64,000 nt of DNA from an uncultured Lachnospiraceae bacterium. GTDB taxonomy: Bacteria; Bacillota; Clostridia; Lachnospirales; Lachnospiraceae. The stretch is taken from contig CAJUTU010000015.1 of NCBI GenBank assembly GCA_910589385.1, forward strand, positions 1 to 64,000, written 5' to 3'. This document shows, one piece after another, positions 36,225 through 44,332 of the stretch (the first letter of the stretch is position 1; each line of letters starts with the position of its first letter). Below the pieces are notes generated by a model. That model made no database searches. It saw nothing but the letters and a program-made list of their open reading frames with translations, and was not told the origin of the DNA. A program made the translations under genes and the position numbers.

Positions 36225-36532
36225 TAGTTTATGGGCTAACGGTGATTTTTTGCGAACCGTAGCGGAAAACTACAAGAAAATTTGCCTTTATGACATTATA
36301 GGAGTATGATTGTATTACACAAGGATGTGGATTTGTTGTTACGGTGATCATCGGAATCTGCACTGGGATTCCTGACCCGGATGTTTTTGTACTGGCAGGC
36401 GGTTTTATCCAGATGGTTGGGCTGAATGATCTTCTAGCAGCACAGTTTCAGTACAGTCCAGGAAAGATTAATCCTGGAGAAAAATATTTAAAAATCGGAG
36501 GTATGGGCGATGGCAGTGATCCTAGGTATTGA
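36225..36532 (+). pseudogene. Gene remnant upstream of xylB (perhaps ROK-family)
   Basis: GGGAGG followed by ATG at 36231 gives an immediate stop (ATG GGC TAA). About 110 bp later a readable stretch appears (from 36344, VIIGICTGIPDPDVFVLAGG) and runs to a stop at 36532, overlapping the xylB start. The DPDVFVLAGG block resembles the conserved C-terminal segment of ROK sugar kinases/repressors. I infer a decayed gene, perhaps a xylose repressor, but the identification is weak. Nothing else is recognised in the 36094-36509 gap. Confidence 0.3.
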
Positions 36533-37988
36533 TATTGGTACATCCAGTATCAAATCTATGTTGTTGGATACGGAGAAAGGTGTAATCGCTGTAAAGGCGA
36601 AGGAATATGGTGTGGATATTCCGCAAAAAGACTATGCGGAGCAGAACCCTCAAATGTGGTGGTCATCCCTTGTAGAGACATTGAGCTGGCTGAAAGAGCA
36701 GTATAAGCCTGCTTATGAAAGCATTGCTGCTGTCGGATATTCCGGCCAGATGCATGGTCTGGTCCTTGTGGGGGAAAATGGGAATCCGGTAAGGCCGGCG
36801 ATCATCTGGCTGGATCAACGTGCCGGGAAACAACTGGCAGAGATACAATCCTTGATTTCAAAAGAAGAGATGGGAAATATCTTCTGCAACCGTGTCAGCA
36901 GTGGATTTGCGTTTCCCTCCCTGCTGTGGGTCAGGGAGATGGAACCGGAGATTTTTTCCAGGGTAAAGAGCATTCTCTGTCCAAAGGATTATCTGAGGCT
37001 GAAAATGACAGGGAGCATTGGCGCTGAGGCTGTGGATGCTTCTTCTACCGGCATTTTTTCTACGGCAGAAAGGGATTGGGCATGGGAGATCATCGATCGA
37101 TTTGCTTTACCCAGAGAAATATTTCCGCAGGTCTTTGAGTCCGGTGAGATTGCAGGCACGATCAGTAAAGCCTGTGCGGAGGAGACAGGGCTTCCGGCAG
37201 GAATCCCCGTGATCTTCGGGGCAGGCGACCAGCCTGCGCAAAGCATTGGAAATGGTGTGATCCAGGATGGAAAGCTGATCTGTAATATTGGAACAGGCGG
37301 ACAGATTTCTGCGTTTATAAAAACACCGGTCTATGATAAGCAGCTTCGAACCAATACATTTTGCCATGCAATACGTGGTTCGTATACCATTTTCGGAGCT
37401 ACCCTGTGCGGCGGAATGTCGATGAACTGGGCTAAAAATAAGGTACTACATGTGGAAAATTATGAGATGGTCAATTCGTTGGCTGCTTCTGTAAGACCCG
37501 GGGCGGATGGGCTGATCTATCTTCCATATTTATCCGGTGAAAGAACGCCTCATATGAATCCAAATGCAAAAGGTATGTTCTTTGGAATGATATTAAGGCA
37601 TGGACAGGGACATTTTCTGAGGGCTGTTATGGAGGGCGTGACTTACAGTTTAAAGGATAGTCTGAGGATCATTCAAGAACTGGGCGTAGATGCCCCGATG
37701 ATCATAGCGTCCGGCGGTGCCGCCGCATCCGGCCAGTGGCTTCAGATCCAGGCGGACATTTTGGAAAAGCCGGTCTGCGCAAGCCGGGTAAAAGAGCAGG
37801 CATGCCTTGGAAGCTGTATACTGGCAGCGGCAGGAACCGGGATTTTGCCTTCTCTTGAAGCAGGATGCGAAAGATTTGTTACGATGGATGACAGGACGTT
37901 TCTTCCGGATGAGAAAAATACGGCTATATACAGAGAAGGGTATGAAAAATATAAGGAGCTTTATAAAAGGGTACAAGATCTGATGTAA
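36510..37988 (+). CDS. xylB: Xylulokinase (FGGY family)
   Basis: Phosphorylates D-xylulose to xylulose 5-phosphate for the pentose phosphate pathway. The 492 residues show the FGGY kinase fold: the first phosphate loop (LGIDIGTSSIKSMLLD), the substrate segment GYSGQMHGLV, WLDQRA and the second ATP region (IASGGAAASGQWLQIQADI). Length is normal. The start follows GGAGGT by seven bases. No xylose isomerase is adjacent, but it would process xylose released by the GH43 enzyme. No promoter was identified with confidence. Confidence 0.92.
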   Translation: MAVILGIDIGTSSIKSMLLDTEKGVIAVKAKEYGVDIPQKDYAEQNPQMWWSSLVETLSWLKEQYKPAYESIAAVGYSGQMHGLVLVGENGNPVRPAIIWLDQRAGKQLAEIQSLISKEEMGNIFCNRVSSGFAFPSLLWVREMEPEIFSRVKSILCPKDYLRLKMTGSIGAEAVDASSTGIFSTAERDWAWEIIDRFALPREIFPQVFESGEIAGTISKACAEETGLPAGIPVIFGAGDQPAQSIGNGVIQDGKLICNIGTGGQISAFIKTPVYDKQLRTNTFCHAIRGSYTIFGATLCGGMSMNWAKNKVLHVENYEMVNSLAASVRPGADGLIYLPYLSGERTPHMNPNAKGMFFGMILRHGQGHFLRAVMEGVTYSLKDSLRIIQELGVDAPMIIASGGAAASGQWLQIQADILEKPVCASRVKEQACLGSCILAAAGTGILPSLEAGCERFVTMDDRTFLPDEKNTAIYREGYEKYKELYKRVQDLM

Positions 37989-38018
37989 CGTATCATCAAA
38001 ACGAATCAAAATTCTTCA

Positions 38019-38046
38019 TTGATAATCTGGTTCTACTTGTTATAAT
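38019..38046 (+). promoter_or_regulatory. thrS promoter
   Basis: TTGATA (38019-38024) and TATAAT (38041-38046), 16 bp apart, lie 52 bp before the thrS ATG. The short leader leaves no room for a T-box. Confidence 0.65.
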
Positions 38047-38097
38047 ATAAAGACAAAGTAGATTCAAAACTTACTTTAGAAAGGAAATGAAAATATT

Positions 38098-40059
38098 ATG
38101 ATTATCACATTAAAAGATGGTTCAACAAAGGAATATGCGGAAGCAAGATCGATCATTGATATTGCCTATGATATCAGCGAAGGCCTTGCGCGTGCCGCAT
38201 GTGCAGGGGAAGTAAATGGAGAAGTGGCAGACCTGCGTACTGTGTTGGACAGCGACTGCCAGTTAAATATCCTTACAGCCAGGGATGAAAAGGGGCTGGC
38301 GGCTCTTCGCCACACTGCGTCCCATGTATTGGCAGAGGCGGTACAGAAGCTTTTCCCAGACGCTAAAGTGGCGATCGGGCCATCCATTGATACCGGATTT
38401 TATTATGATTTTGACAGCGCGCCATTTTCCAGGGAGGATTTGGATGCCATTGAGAAAGAGATGAAAAAAATCATCAAAAAGGGCGCTAAGATTGATCGCT
38501 TTACAAAATCCAGAGAGGAAGCTATTGCATTTTTCAAAGAGAGAAATGAACCGTATAAAGTGGAACTGATCGAAGATCTTCCAGAGGATGTAGAGATTTC
38601 TTTCTATTCACAGGGAGACTGGGTAGACCTATGTGCAGGGCCGCATCTGATGAGTACCAAGGGAGTGAAAGCATTCAAGCTGATCTCATCCTCCGGCGCT
38701 TACTGGAGAGGAAGTGAAAAGAATCCTATGCTTGCCCGTATTTACGGGACTGCTTACGGCACAAAGGATGAGCTGCAGGAGCATTTGAATATGCTGGAAG
38801 AGGCCAAGAAACGCGACCACAATAAGCTGGGACGTGAGATGAAGATATTTACTACGGTTGATGTGATCGGCCAGGGGCTGCCTCTTCTGATGCCGAATGG
38901 TGTGATCATGCTGAAAGAACTCCAGCGTTGGATCGAGGATCTGGAGGACAATGAGTGGGGATACATCCGGACCAAGACTCCGCTGATGGCGAAGAACGAC
39001 CTGTACAAGATTTCCGGACACTGGGATCATTATAAAGAAGGAATGTTTGTGCTGGGAGATGAGGAAAAAGACAAGGAAGTATTTGCCCTGCGTCCGATGA
39101 CCTGCCCGTTCCAGTACTATGTGTACAAGGCAGAGCAGCACAGTTACCGTGATCTGCCTCTGCGCTACGGCGAGACATCCACCCTGTTTAGAAATGAGGA
39201 TTCCGGCGAGATGCACGGCCTGACACGTGTGCGCCAGTTCACGATTTCCGAGGGCCATCTGATTGTAAGGCCGGATCAGATGGTAAAGGAATTTAAGGAC
39301 TGTATCGCCCTGGCACAGCACTGCCTGCAGGTTCTGGGCGTGGAAGAAGACGTGACCTACCATTTGTCCAAATGGGATCCGGAAAATACGGAGAAATATA
39401 TCGGTGAGCCAAAAGTCTGGGAAGAAACAGAAGGACATATCCGTACCATGCTAAAGGAACTGAATATCCCATTTGTGGAGGATGTGGGAGAAGCCGCATT
39501 CTATGGACCAAAGGTGGATATCAATGCCAAAAATGTATACGGCAAAGAAGATACTATGATCACCATTCAGTGGGATGCTTTGCTGGCAGAACAGTTTGAT
39601 ATGTACTATATCGACGAAAATGGCGATAAGAAGCGTCCTTGTATCATTCATAGGACATCCATGGGCTGTTATGAGAGGACTCTGGCATGGCTGATCGAGA
39701 AATATGCAGGCCTGTTCCCGACATGGCTGTGCCCGGAACAGGTGCGTGTGATCCCGATTTCTGATAAATATCATGATTACGCAGAACAGGTGGAAAATAA
39801 GCTGAAAGCAGGCGGAATCCGCTGCTCCGTGGACGAGCGTTCCGAGAAGATGGGTTATAAGATCCGTGAGGCACGGCTGAGCAGAGTACCGTATATGCTG
39901 GTGGTAGGGGCAAAAGAGCAGGAAGAAGGCGTCGTATCTGTAAGAAGCCGCTACCTGGGCGATGAGGGACAGAAGTCTCTGGATGCGTTTATCAATGAAA
40001 TCTGTGAAGAAATCCGCACAAAGAAGATTCGGAAGATTGAAGTGGAAGAGCAGAAATAA
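38098..40059 (+). CDS. thrS: Threonyl-tRNA synthetase
   Basis: Charges tRNA-Thr. The 653 residues contain the TGS domain (1-62), the SAD editing domain with HTASHVLAEA and CAGPHL, the class II core (motif 2 in FRNEDSGEMHGLTRVRQF, catalytic-zinc Cys in MTCPFQYY) and a C-terminal anticodon-binding domain. Ribosome site AAAGGAAATG. The gene has its own promoter; its codon use is more G+C-rich than the origin-side genes. Confidence 0.97.
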   Translation: MIITLKDGSTKEYAEARSIIDIAYDISEGLARAACAGEVNGEVADLRTVLDSDCQLNILTARDEKGLAALRHTASHVLAEAVQKLFPDAKVAIGPSIDTGFYYDFDSAPFSREDLDAIEKEMKKIIKKGAKIDRFTKSREEAIAFFKERNEPYKVELIEDLPEDVEISFYSQGDWVDLCAGPHLMSTKGVKAFKLISSSGAYWRGSEKNPMLARIYGTAYGTKDELQEHLNMLEEAKKRDHNKLGREMKIFTTVDVIGQGLPLLMPNGVIMLKELQRWIEDLEDNEWGYIRTKTPLMAKNDLYKISGHWDHYKEGMFVLGDEEKDKEVFALRPMTCPFQYYVYKAEQHSYRDLPLRYGETSTLFRNEDSGEMHGLTRVRQFTISEGHLIVRPDQMVKEFKDCIALAQHCLQVLGVEEDVTYHLSKWDPENTEKYIGEPKVWEETEGHIRTMLKELNIPFVEDVGEAAFYGPKVDINAKNVYGKEDTMITIQWDALLAEQFDMYYIDENGDKKRPCIIHRTSMGCYERTLAWLIEKYAGLFPTWLCPEQVRVIPISDKYHDYAEQVENKLKAGGIRCSVDERSEKMGYKIREARLSRVPYMLVVGAKEQEEGVVSVRSRYLGDEGQKSLDAFINEICEEIRTKKIRKIEVEEQK

Positions 40060-40174
40060 TTGTTAATATAATCCCCTTCCCTGACGATAGATATTATAAG
40101 TAGATGTATTTGTATTGATCCAGAACATCAGGCCATGAACAGAACGCAGGATAGAGAGGAGCAAGAGACAGCAT

Positions 40175-40978
40175 ATGAATATACAAACAGGCAGAGTGGG
40201 GATGGGAAGCGCCGGAAGGCGTATTCAGATGGCTGCGCAGGCAATGAACCGGAAGTCCATGCAGAACGCGCAGTCCGGAAAACGGAAGAACGGCCAGGAG
40301 CGCCGGGAAGACAGGGTACAGATATCGCCGGCAAACCAGATGCAGGGGCGTCTTGATTTTTTGATAGAGCGCAAGCAGGAGCTGATCGAGAGGAAGAATG
40401 AAGTCATGGCAAGCGGCGCTGACTGGGATTCTATCAAATCCGTGGTCGCTATGTATGAAGAACAGATCAGTAATGTAGAAACTGAGATTACACAGACCAT
40501 GAAACAGATGGTAGAAGAACAGCTTGAGAAAGCAGAGGAAGAAAAAAAGAAGGACGGGAAAGAGCCTGAGACTAAGGAAGAGCAGCAGATGCAATATCTG
40601 AATAACCTCAGCAATACTTCCATGGATTATAAGCAGGCCAGCCAGGTACACAAGGCTCATGACCAGAAAGAAAAAGATGCCAGAGTTATGTCTATGGAAG
40701 TGAAGCTGGACGACAGCAGGGGAGGAGCCAGCCAGGGCAAGAGAGAACGTCTGGCTGACGTGCTGGACGAAGCAGACCAGCTTTATACAAAAGCGATGGA
40801 AGGATATGTACATCTGAATAAGTCCCTGAATGAAATGGAAGAAGAAAATGTTGAGGATCCAAAGGGACGGGGACGCCAGGACGCAGGAGAGGAAGAGACT
40901 GTTTCCCAATCTGTGGAAAAGGCGCAGGATACGGCAGGGGCCAATGAGAAAATTAAGAGTGAAAAAGGAAAGAAATAA
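40175..40978 (+). CDS. Charged coiled-coil protein with ISP motif (copy A)
   Basis: 267 residues, no signal peptide or membrane segment. The N-terminus is basic and Gln/Met-rich (1-46). The segment DRVQISPANQMQGR (about 46-59) is followed by a helical KQELIERKNE stretch, a YEEQISNVETEI helix, a Lys/Glu linker and a C-terminal helix pair. The order of elements (ISP motif, KQELI-type helix, YEEQ-type helix, K/E linker, a MEVKL-type segment) is shared with the protein at 55497-56102, and the motif alone with the protein at 62299-62868. No known family is recognised. Ribosome site GAGAGGAG; own terminator. It follows thrS by 115 bp. Confidence 0.75.
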   Translation: MNIQTGRVGMGSAGRRIQMAAQAMNRKSMQNAQSGKRKNGQERREDRVQISPANQMQGRLDFLIERKQELIERKNEVMASGADWDSIKSVVAMYEEQISNVETEITQTMKQMVEEQLEKAEEEKKKDGKEPETKEEQQMQYLNNLSNTSMDYKQASQVHKAHDQKEKDARVMSMEVKLDDSRGGASQGKRERLADVLDEADQLYTKAMEGYVHLNKSLNEMEEENVEDPKGRGRQDAGEEETVSQSVEKAQDTAGANEKIKSEKGKK

Positions 40979-40997
40979 GTTTTCATTGCAACAATTA

Positions 40998-41030
40998 AGA
41001 ACAGCAGGCTGATTTATAGCCTGCTGTTCT
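40998..41030. terminator. Bidirectional terminator
   Basis: A 13-bp perfect stem (AGAACAGCAGGCT with AGCCTGCTGTTCT) around a seven-base loop, T-rich on the right. It serves the ISP-motif gene and the convergent solute-binding protein gene. Confidence 0.85.
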
Positions 41031-41037
41031 TGCTTCT

Positions 41038-42819
41038 TTATTCCCATGGATTTCCATCCGGGGAAACGCTTCCTTGTTCTTTCAGCCATTCACGAAGAAA
41101 AGCCCGGAAAGAACCATCCTCTACCTGGGCATGATAGAGTCCGCCGATTTCGTGGGTATAGCTCTCCATCAGGAATGCCACCTGATAAGTCTTGTCGTCT
41201 TCCAGTTTGCTGCCGCCCTTAGCCACAAGGATATAGGGATAGGGTTCTCCTTCTCCGTCAGGATTAAATCCTTCTTCGGCCAGTTCCTTGGCCTGGGCTC
41301 CGGTCATGGTTAAAATGGCATATTCCCCATCATAACTGGGAGAGACTGCTATGATCCCATCTACGTCGATGATGCCTTTGTAGAGTTTTCCGCTGATACC
41401 GGCTCTTAGGCCTTCCCCATTCTTATAGAATGGCGCAATGGCTATTATGGCTGCGTCTGCGTCTACAGCGCTGCCAAGTGCCTTGCCTGCCAGTGCAGCG
41501 GTTTCTTCAAGGGTAAAATCATCGGCAATCTCGCAGACGTTTTGGTCGATTGTTTCGGACTGGCTGAGATAACTGGCCTGCAGACTGTCCATCAGGGCGA
41601 TGGATGCAGGACCGTCTATCCCTTCCGCTCCCTGGAACCATTTCTTGAAGACCTGGCCCATATCATAGAGGACATTCTCCCATCCGGTGTAGGTCATCGG
41701 AAATATCCTGCTCTGCCGCTGTGCCTGCCAGGCGTCATAGAGCAGGGCATCTTCCGGTATGCCCGCATCATCCAATACACTCAATATGTAAGGTGTCCGT
41801 TCTGTAGTAAAAGCAGCCTGGCCTTCCGGGGAGTAGAGCAGGGACAGCAGCTTGACCGCGTTTTCCAGCTTTTTCTCATTGCCCGGCTGGGTCAGATGGT
41901 TACTGAGGCCAATGTAGCCGTAAGGATTGTAAATATAGGCATTTTTGCTGCCGTCACCGCTGATGTAAGGCATCATCCCCAGCTGGTCGCCGTTTGGCAG
42001 CTCTGTAGTGCTGACAGTCACCATGGATGTGCAGAAAACAGCCTTCCGGTTCCCCAGCTCATCCTGGATCAATTCCGTATTACTGCGGTCCTGCGGATCT
42101 ACGGAGAACATCCCCATATTGATATATCGCTGGATATCCTCCATCGTCGATTCCCACATCCCAAAAGCCGTGGCATTGCCAGACAAAAAGTCCTGCTCCC
42201 ACTTCACGCCCTCCGGGGTTCCAAGCCATCCGGCTTTAGCCATATTAAATACGGCAGAAAACGGATCGTCGGATGTTTTGGTACATATCAGTCCGGGCGT
42301 CATCCCTTTGTTCTGGATCTGGATGCATAATGTCTCCAGTTCGTTAAGGTTCGCTGGGACTTTCCAGCCGTTTTCCTCCAGCAGCGTCTTATTGTAGTAG
42401 ATGCCGTATACCGTATTGCTGACAGGCAGGAGATAGGTTCCGCCGTCATTGACTGCCGGATCCAGAAGAGAGGCAGAAACATCCTTTGCAAAATCATAGC
42501 CGGACAGGTCTGCTAATTTTTCCCTGGCAAGTTCAGCGTCAAGGATCCGGGAGGTGATAAAGATGTCAGAGATATCGTCCCCCCGCATCTGAGCCCAGCT
42601 ATAGGCGGTGGGATTTGCGCCGGCGTAAGCGTCAAATTCAAGTTCGATATCCGGATAGGTATCCTCTGCCAGTTCTAGAAAATCAACATAACCGTTTCGG
42701 ACTCCCCAGGTCAGCTGCCCGTCGGTATCAGCCTTCTTTTCAAAAAGGGCACAGGAAGACAGCAGAAAGACTGCTGCAGCAGACAGGGCCGACAGACGGC
42801 ACAATAATTTTAGGTTCAT
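41038..42819 (-). CDS. Solute-binding lipoprotein fused to a 5'-nucleotidase C-terminal-like domain
   Basis: 593 residues. A lipoprotein signal ends in LLSSC (Cys about 23). Residues ~35-405 look like an ABC sugar-binding protein of family 1 (GTYLLPVSNTVYGIYYNKTLLEENGWKVP; AVKLLSLLYSPEGQAAF). From about 440 the sequence changes to AGKALGSAVDADAAIIAIAP ... GLRAGISGKLYKG ... LTMTGAQAKELAEEG, which resembles the C-terminal substrate domain of 5'-nucleotidases. The metallophosphoesterase half is absent. No permease or ATPase gene is nearby, so it is an orphan that may bind rather than import. Ribosome site AAAGGAG. Confidence 0.8.
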   Translation of the reverse strand: MNLKLLCRLSALSAAAVFLLSSCALFEKKADTDGQLTWGVRNGYVDFLELAEDTYPDIELEFDAYAGANPTAYSWAQMRGDDISDIFITSRILDAELAREKLADLSGYDFAKDVSASLLDPAVNDGGTYLLPVSNTVYGIYYNKTLLEENGWKVPANLNELETLCIQIQNKGMTPGLICTKTSDDPFSAVFNMAKAGWLGTPEGVKWEQDFLSGNATAFGMWESTMEDIQRYINMGMFSVDPQDRSNTELIQDELGNRKAVFCTSMVTVSTTELPNGDQLGMMPYISGDGSKNAYIYNPYGYIGLSNHLTQPGNEKKLENAVKLLSLLYSPEGQAAFTTERTPYILSVLDDAGIPEDALLYDAWQAQRQSRIFPMTYTGWENVLYDMGQVFKKWFQGAEGIDGPASIALMDSLQASYLSQSETIDQNVCEIADDFTLEETAALAGKALGSAVDADAAIIAIAPFYKNGEGLRAGISGKLYKGIIDVDGIIAVSPSYDGEYAILTMTGAQAKELAEEGFNPDGEGEPYPYILVAKGGSKLEDDKTYQVAFLMESYTHEIGGLYHAQVEDGSFRAFLREWLKEQGSVSPDGNPWE

Positions 42820-42951
42820 GGGAAAGAACTCCTTTCATTTATGGCTTTCCTCAAAGAGGATGATCTCATAGCCTTATCTTATCACACTCTAACCCCATTT
42901 TCAATTTTCTTTCCGGCAGTTCATGTGTGCAAAAAGGAGCAGTGGGATTTT

Positions 42952-43409
42952 ATGGCAAAATATATTAATACAGAAGGGCCTTGTTATCCGCAGCAACATT
43001 ATATGGTAAATCTGGACAAACGGATCCAGGAGATGCTTTTAGAATATGAACAGGATTACGATACGGGAATGGATATCCATGAGATGACGGAATTTCTTTT
43101 TTCTTATACATCAGGTTATCCGTTCTTAGTGTCCAGAATCTGAAAGATATTAGACGAAAAGATTCTGGGAAGCCCTGGTTTCCAAAGCAGGGCTGACATA
43201 TGGACTAAAGCAGGTTTTCTGGAGGCTATATTGTTTACTGGCGGCAGCAGGAATACCACAAGCGAGGGGAAGTCCAATTGGCAGAGTATCTGGATGCATA
43301 CCATGTGAATAAGGGATATTTGGTCAGCTTTATTTTTAATAAAAATAAAAAGACTGGGCCGAAAGAAATATTATGCGGTGATAAGTTGATCTTTGAGGTG
43401 GTGGTCTGA
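42952..43409 (+). pseudogene. Decayed AAA-like ATPase gene (copy 1)
   Basis: A good AGGAG site precedes ATG 42952. The frame starts like a known AAA-like family of gut Clostridia (YINTEGPCYPQQHYMVNLDKR), then jumps to a segment normally found about 200 residues later (EYEQDYDTGMDIHEMTEFLF, TSGYPFLVSRI). The Walker A region is therefore deleted. A stop follows, then further family sequence in shifted frames (WTKAGFLEA; EYLDAYHVNKGYLVSFIFN) to about 43409. It is clearly inactive and related to the remnant at 59780-60540. Confidence 0.7.
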
Positions 43410-43416
43410 AAATACC

Positions 43417-43453
43417 GGCAGGTCAGTTCAACTGTGACGGAACTTTACCTGCC
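43417..43453 (+). terminator. Hairpin terminator after the decayed ATPase gene
   Basis: GGCAGGT...AGTTC pairs with GAAC...ACCTGCC, followed by TTTATTTT. Confidence 0.65.
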
Positions 43454-43494
43454 TTTATTTTCGTCTGCCGGGCAGATGGGATATTGGTGAAAAT

Positions 43495-44250
43495 TTATAG
43501 TTTCAGCAGCCGGCAGTAGTCCCGTTCCGTTTCAATCACGCATTCGGCAACCAGCCTGGAAAACGGTTCCATGTCATTTCGGTGCCTGGATGAAGAAAGG
43601 GCGTTGATATAGTCATTCCGTAAAACGGGAGGGATGGATACAACTCCATAACCGGCATTGACCAGGATCAGGTTCATGAGAAGCCGGGCAGTCCTGCCGT
43701 TCCCGTCACTGAAAGGATGAATATCAACCAGCCGCTTATGCGCCATTGCTGCAAGTTCGATCGGATGCAGGGTGGTCCGCGATGAATGAATCTGATCTGC
43801 CAGATGCTGCATGAGCCGGGGGACTTCATCCGGGGACGGAGGAACATAGTCTGTTCCAGAAATATAAACCTGGATGGAACGGTATTGGCCGGCCTGGTCG
43901 ATGTCAACCTTCTGGTAAAAAAGACGGTGCAGTTTCTTGATCGTGTCTTCAGTGATGCACATGTCTGGCTGCCGCGCCAGCTCCAGCATGTAGTCATAAG
44001 CACAACCATGTCCGACTGCTTCATAGCAATCCTTCAGCGGGCGGCCGCCGACAGTGATACCGTCTTCCAGAAGTATTTTTGTCTCAGATATGGTAAGCGT
44101 ATTTCCCTCCAGGGCATTACTGCTGTAGGTAAAGCCGATACGGAAATAATCATTCAGAGATTTGAGTTCTTCCTCTGCCAGCGGGCGGGCAGAGTATATT
44201 TTTTGTTTATAGGAATCTGCTTTTTGCAGCAGGTTCTCTAATGTCTGCAT
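43495..44250 (-). CDS. Fic family protein (AMP-transferase fold)
   Basis: 251 residues with the full Fic active site HPFSDGNGRT (178-187), which in the family transfers AMP or a related group to protein hydroxyls. An N-terminal inhibitory motif SNALEG (44-49; SxxxEG) is present, so this is a self-inhibited class II Fic protein. No C-terminal winged helix is evident at this length. The target is unknown and no antitoxin gene is adjacent, which argues for a housekeeping or regulatory role rather than a toxin pair. Ribosome site AGGAGG. Confidence 0.9.
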   Translation of the reverse strand: MQTLENLLQKADSYKQKIYSARPLAEEELKSLNDYFRIGFTYSSNALEGNTLTISETKILLEDGITVGGRPLKDCYEAVGHGCAYDYMLELARQPDMCITEDTIKKLHRLFYQKVDIDQAGQYRSIQVYISGTDYVPPSPDEVPRLMQHLADQIHSSRTTLHPIELAAMAHKRLVDIHPFSDGNGRTARLLMNLILVNAGYGVVSIPPVLRNDYINALSSSRHRNDMEPFSRLVAECVIETERDYCRLLKL

Positions 44251-44332
44251 TGCATGACCTCCTAATTCTATGTTGACCTATTCCCGGAGCTGCTCTTGCT
44301 CCTGTCTTTCAAAGAAAAGCACTTTGCTGTGA

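Noticed and set aside
38686..39438. Long antisense open frame inside thrS
   Set aside because: 250 codons but fully within a conserved synthetase gene, without start signals; a shadow of codon bias.
40094..41089. Long antisense open frame over the ISP-motif gene (copy A)
   Set aside because: 331 codons antisense to a gene with a proper ribosome site and terminator; the hydrophobic product reflects complementing Lys/Glu codons.
43495..44250. Fic toxin-antitoxin module
   Set aside because: The inhibitory motif is within the same protein and no small antitoxin gene flanks it.
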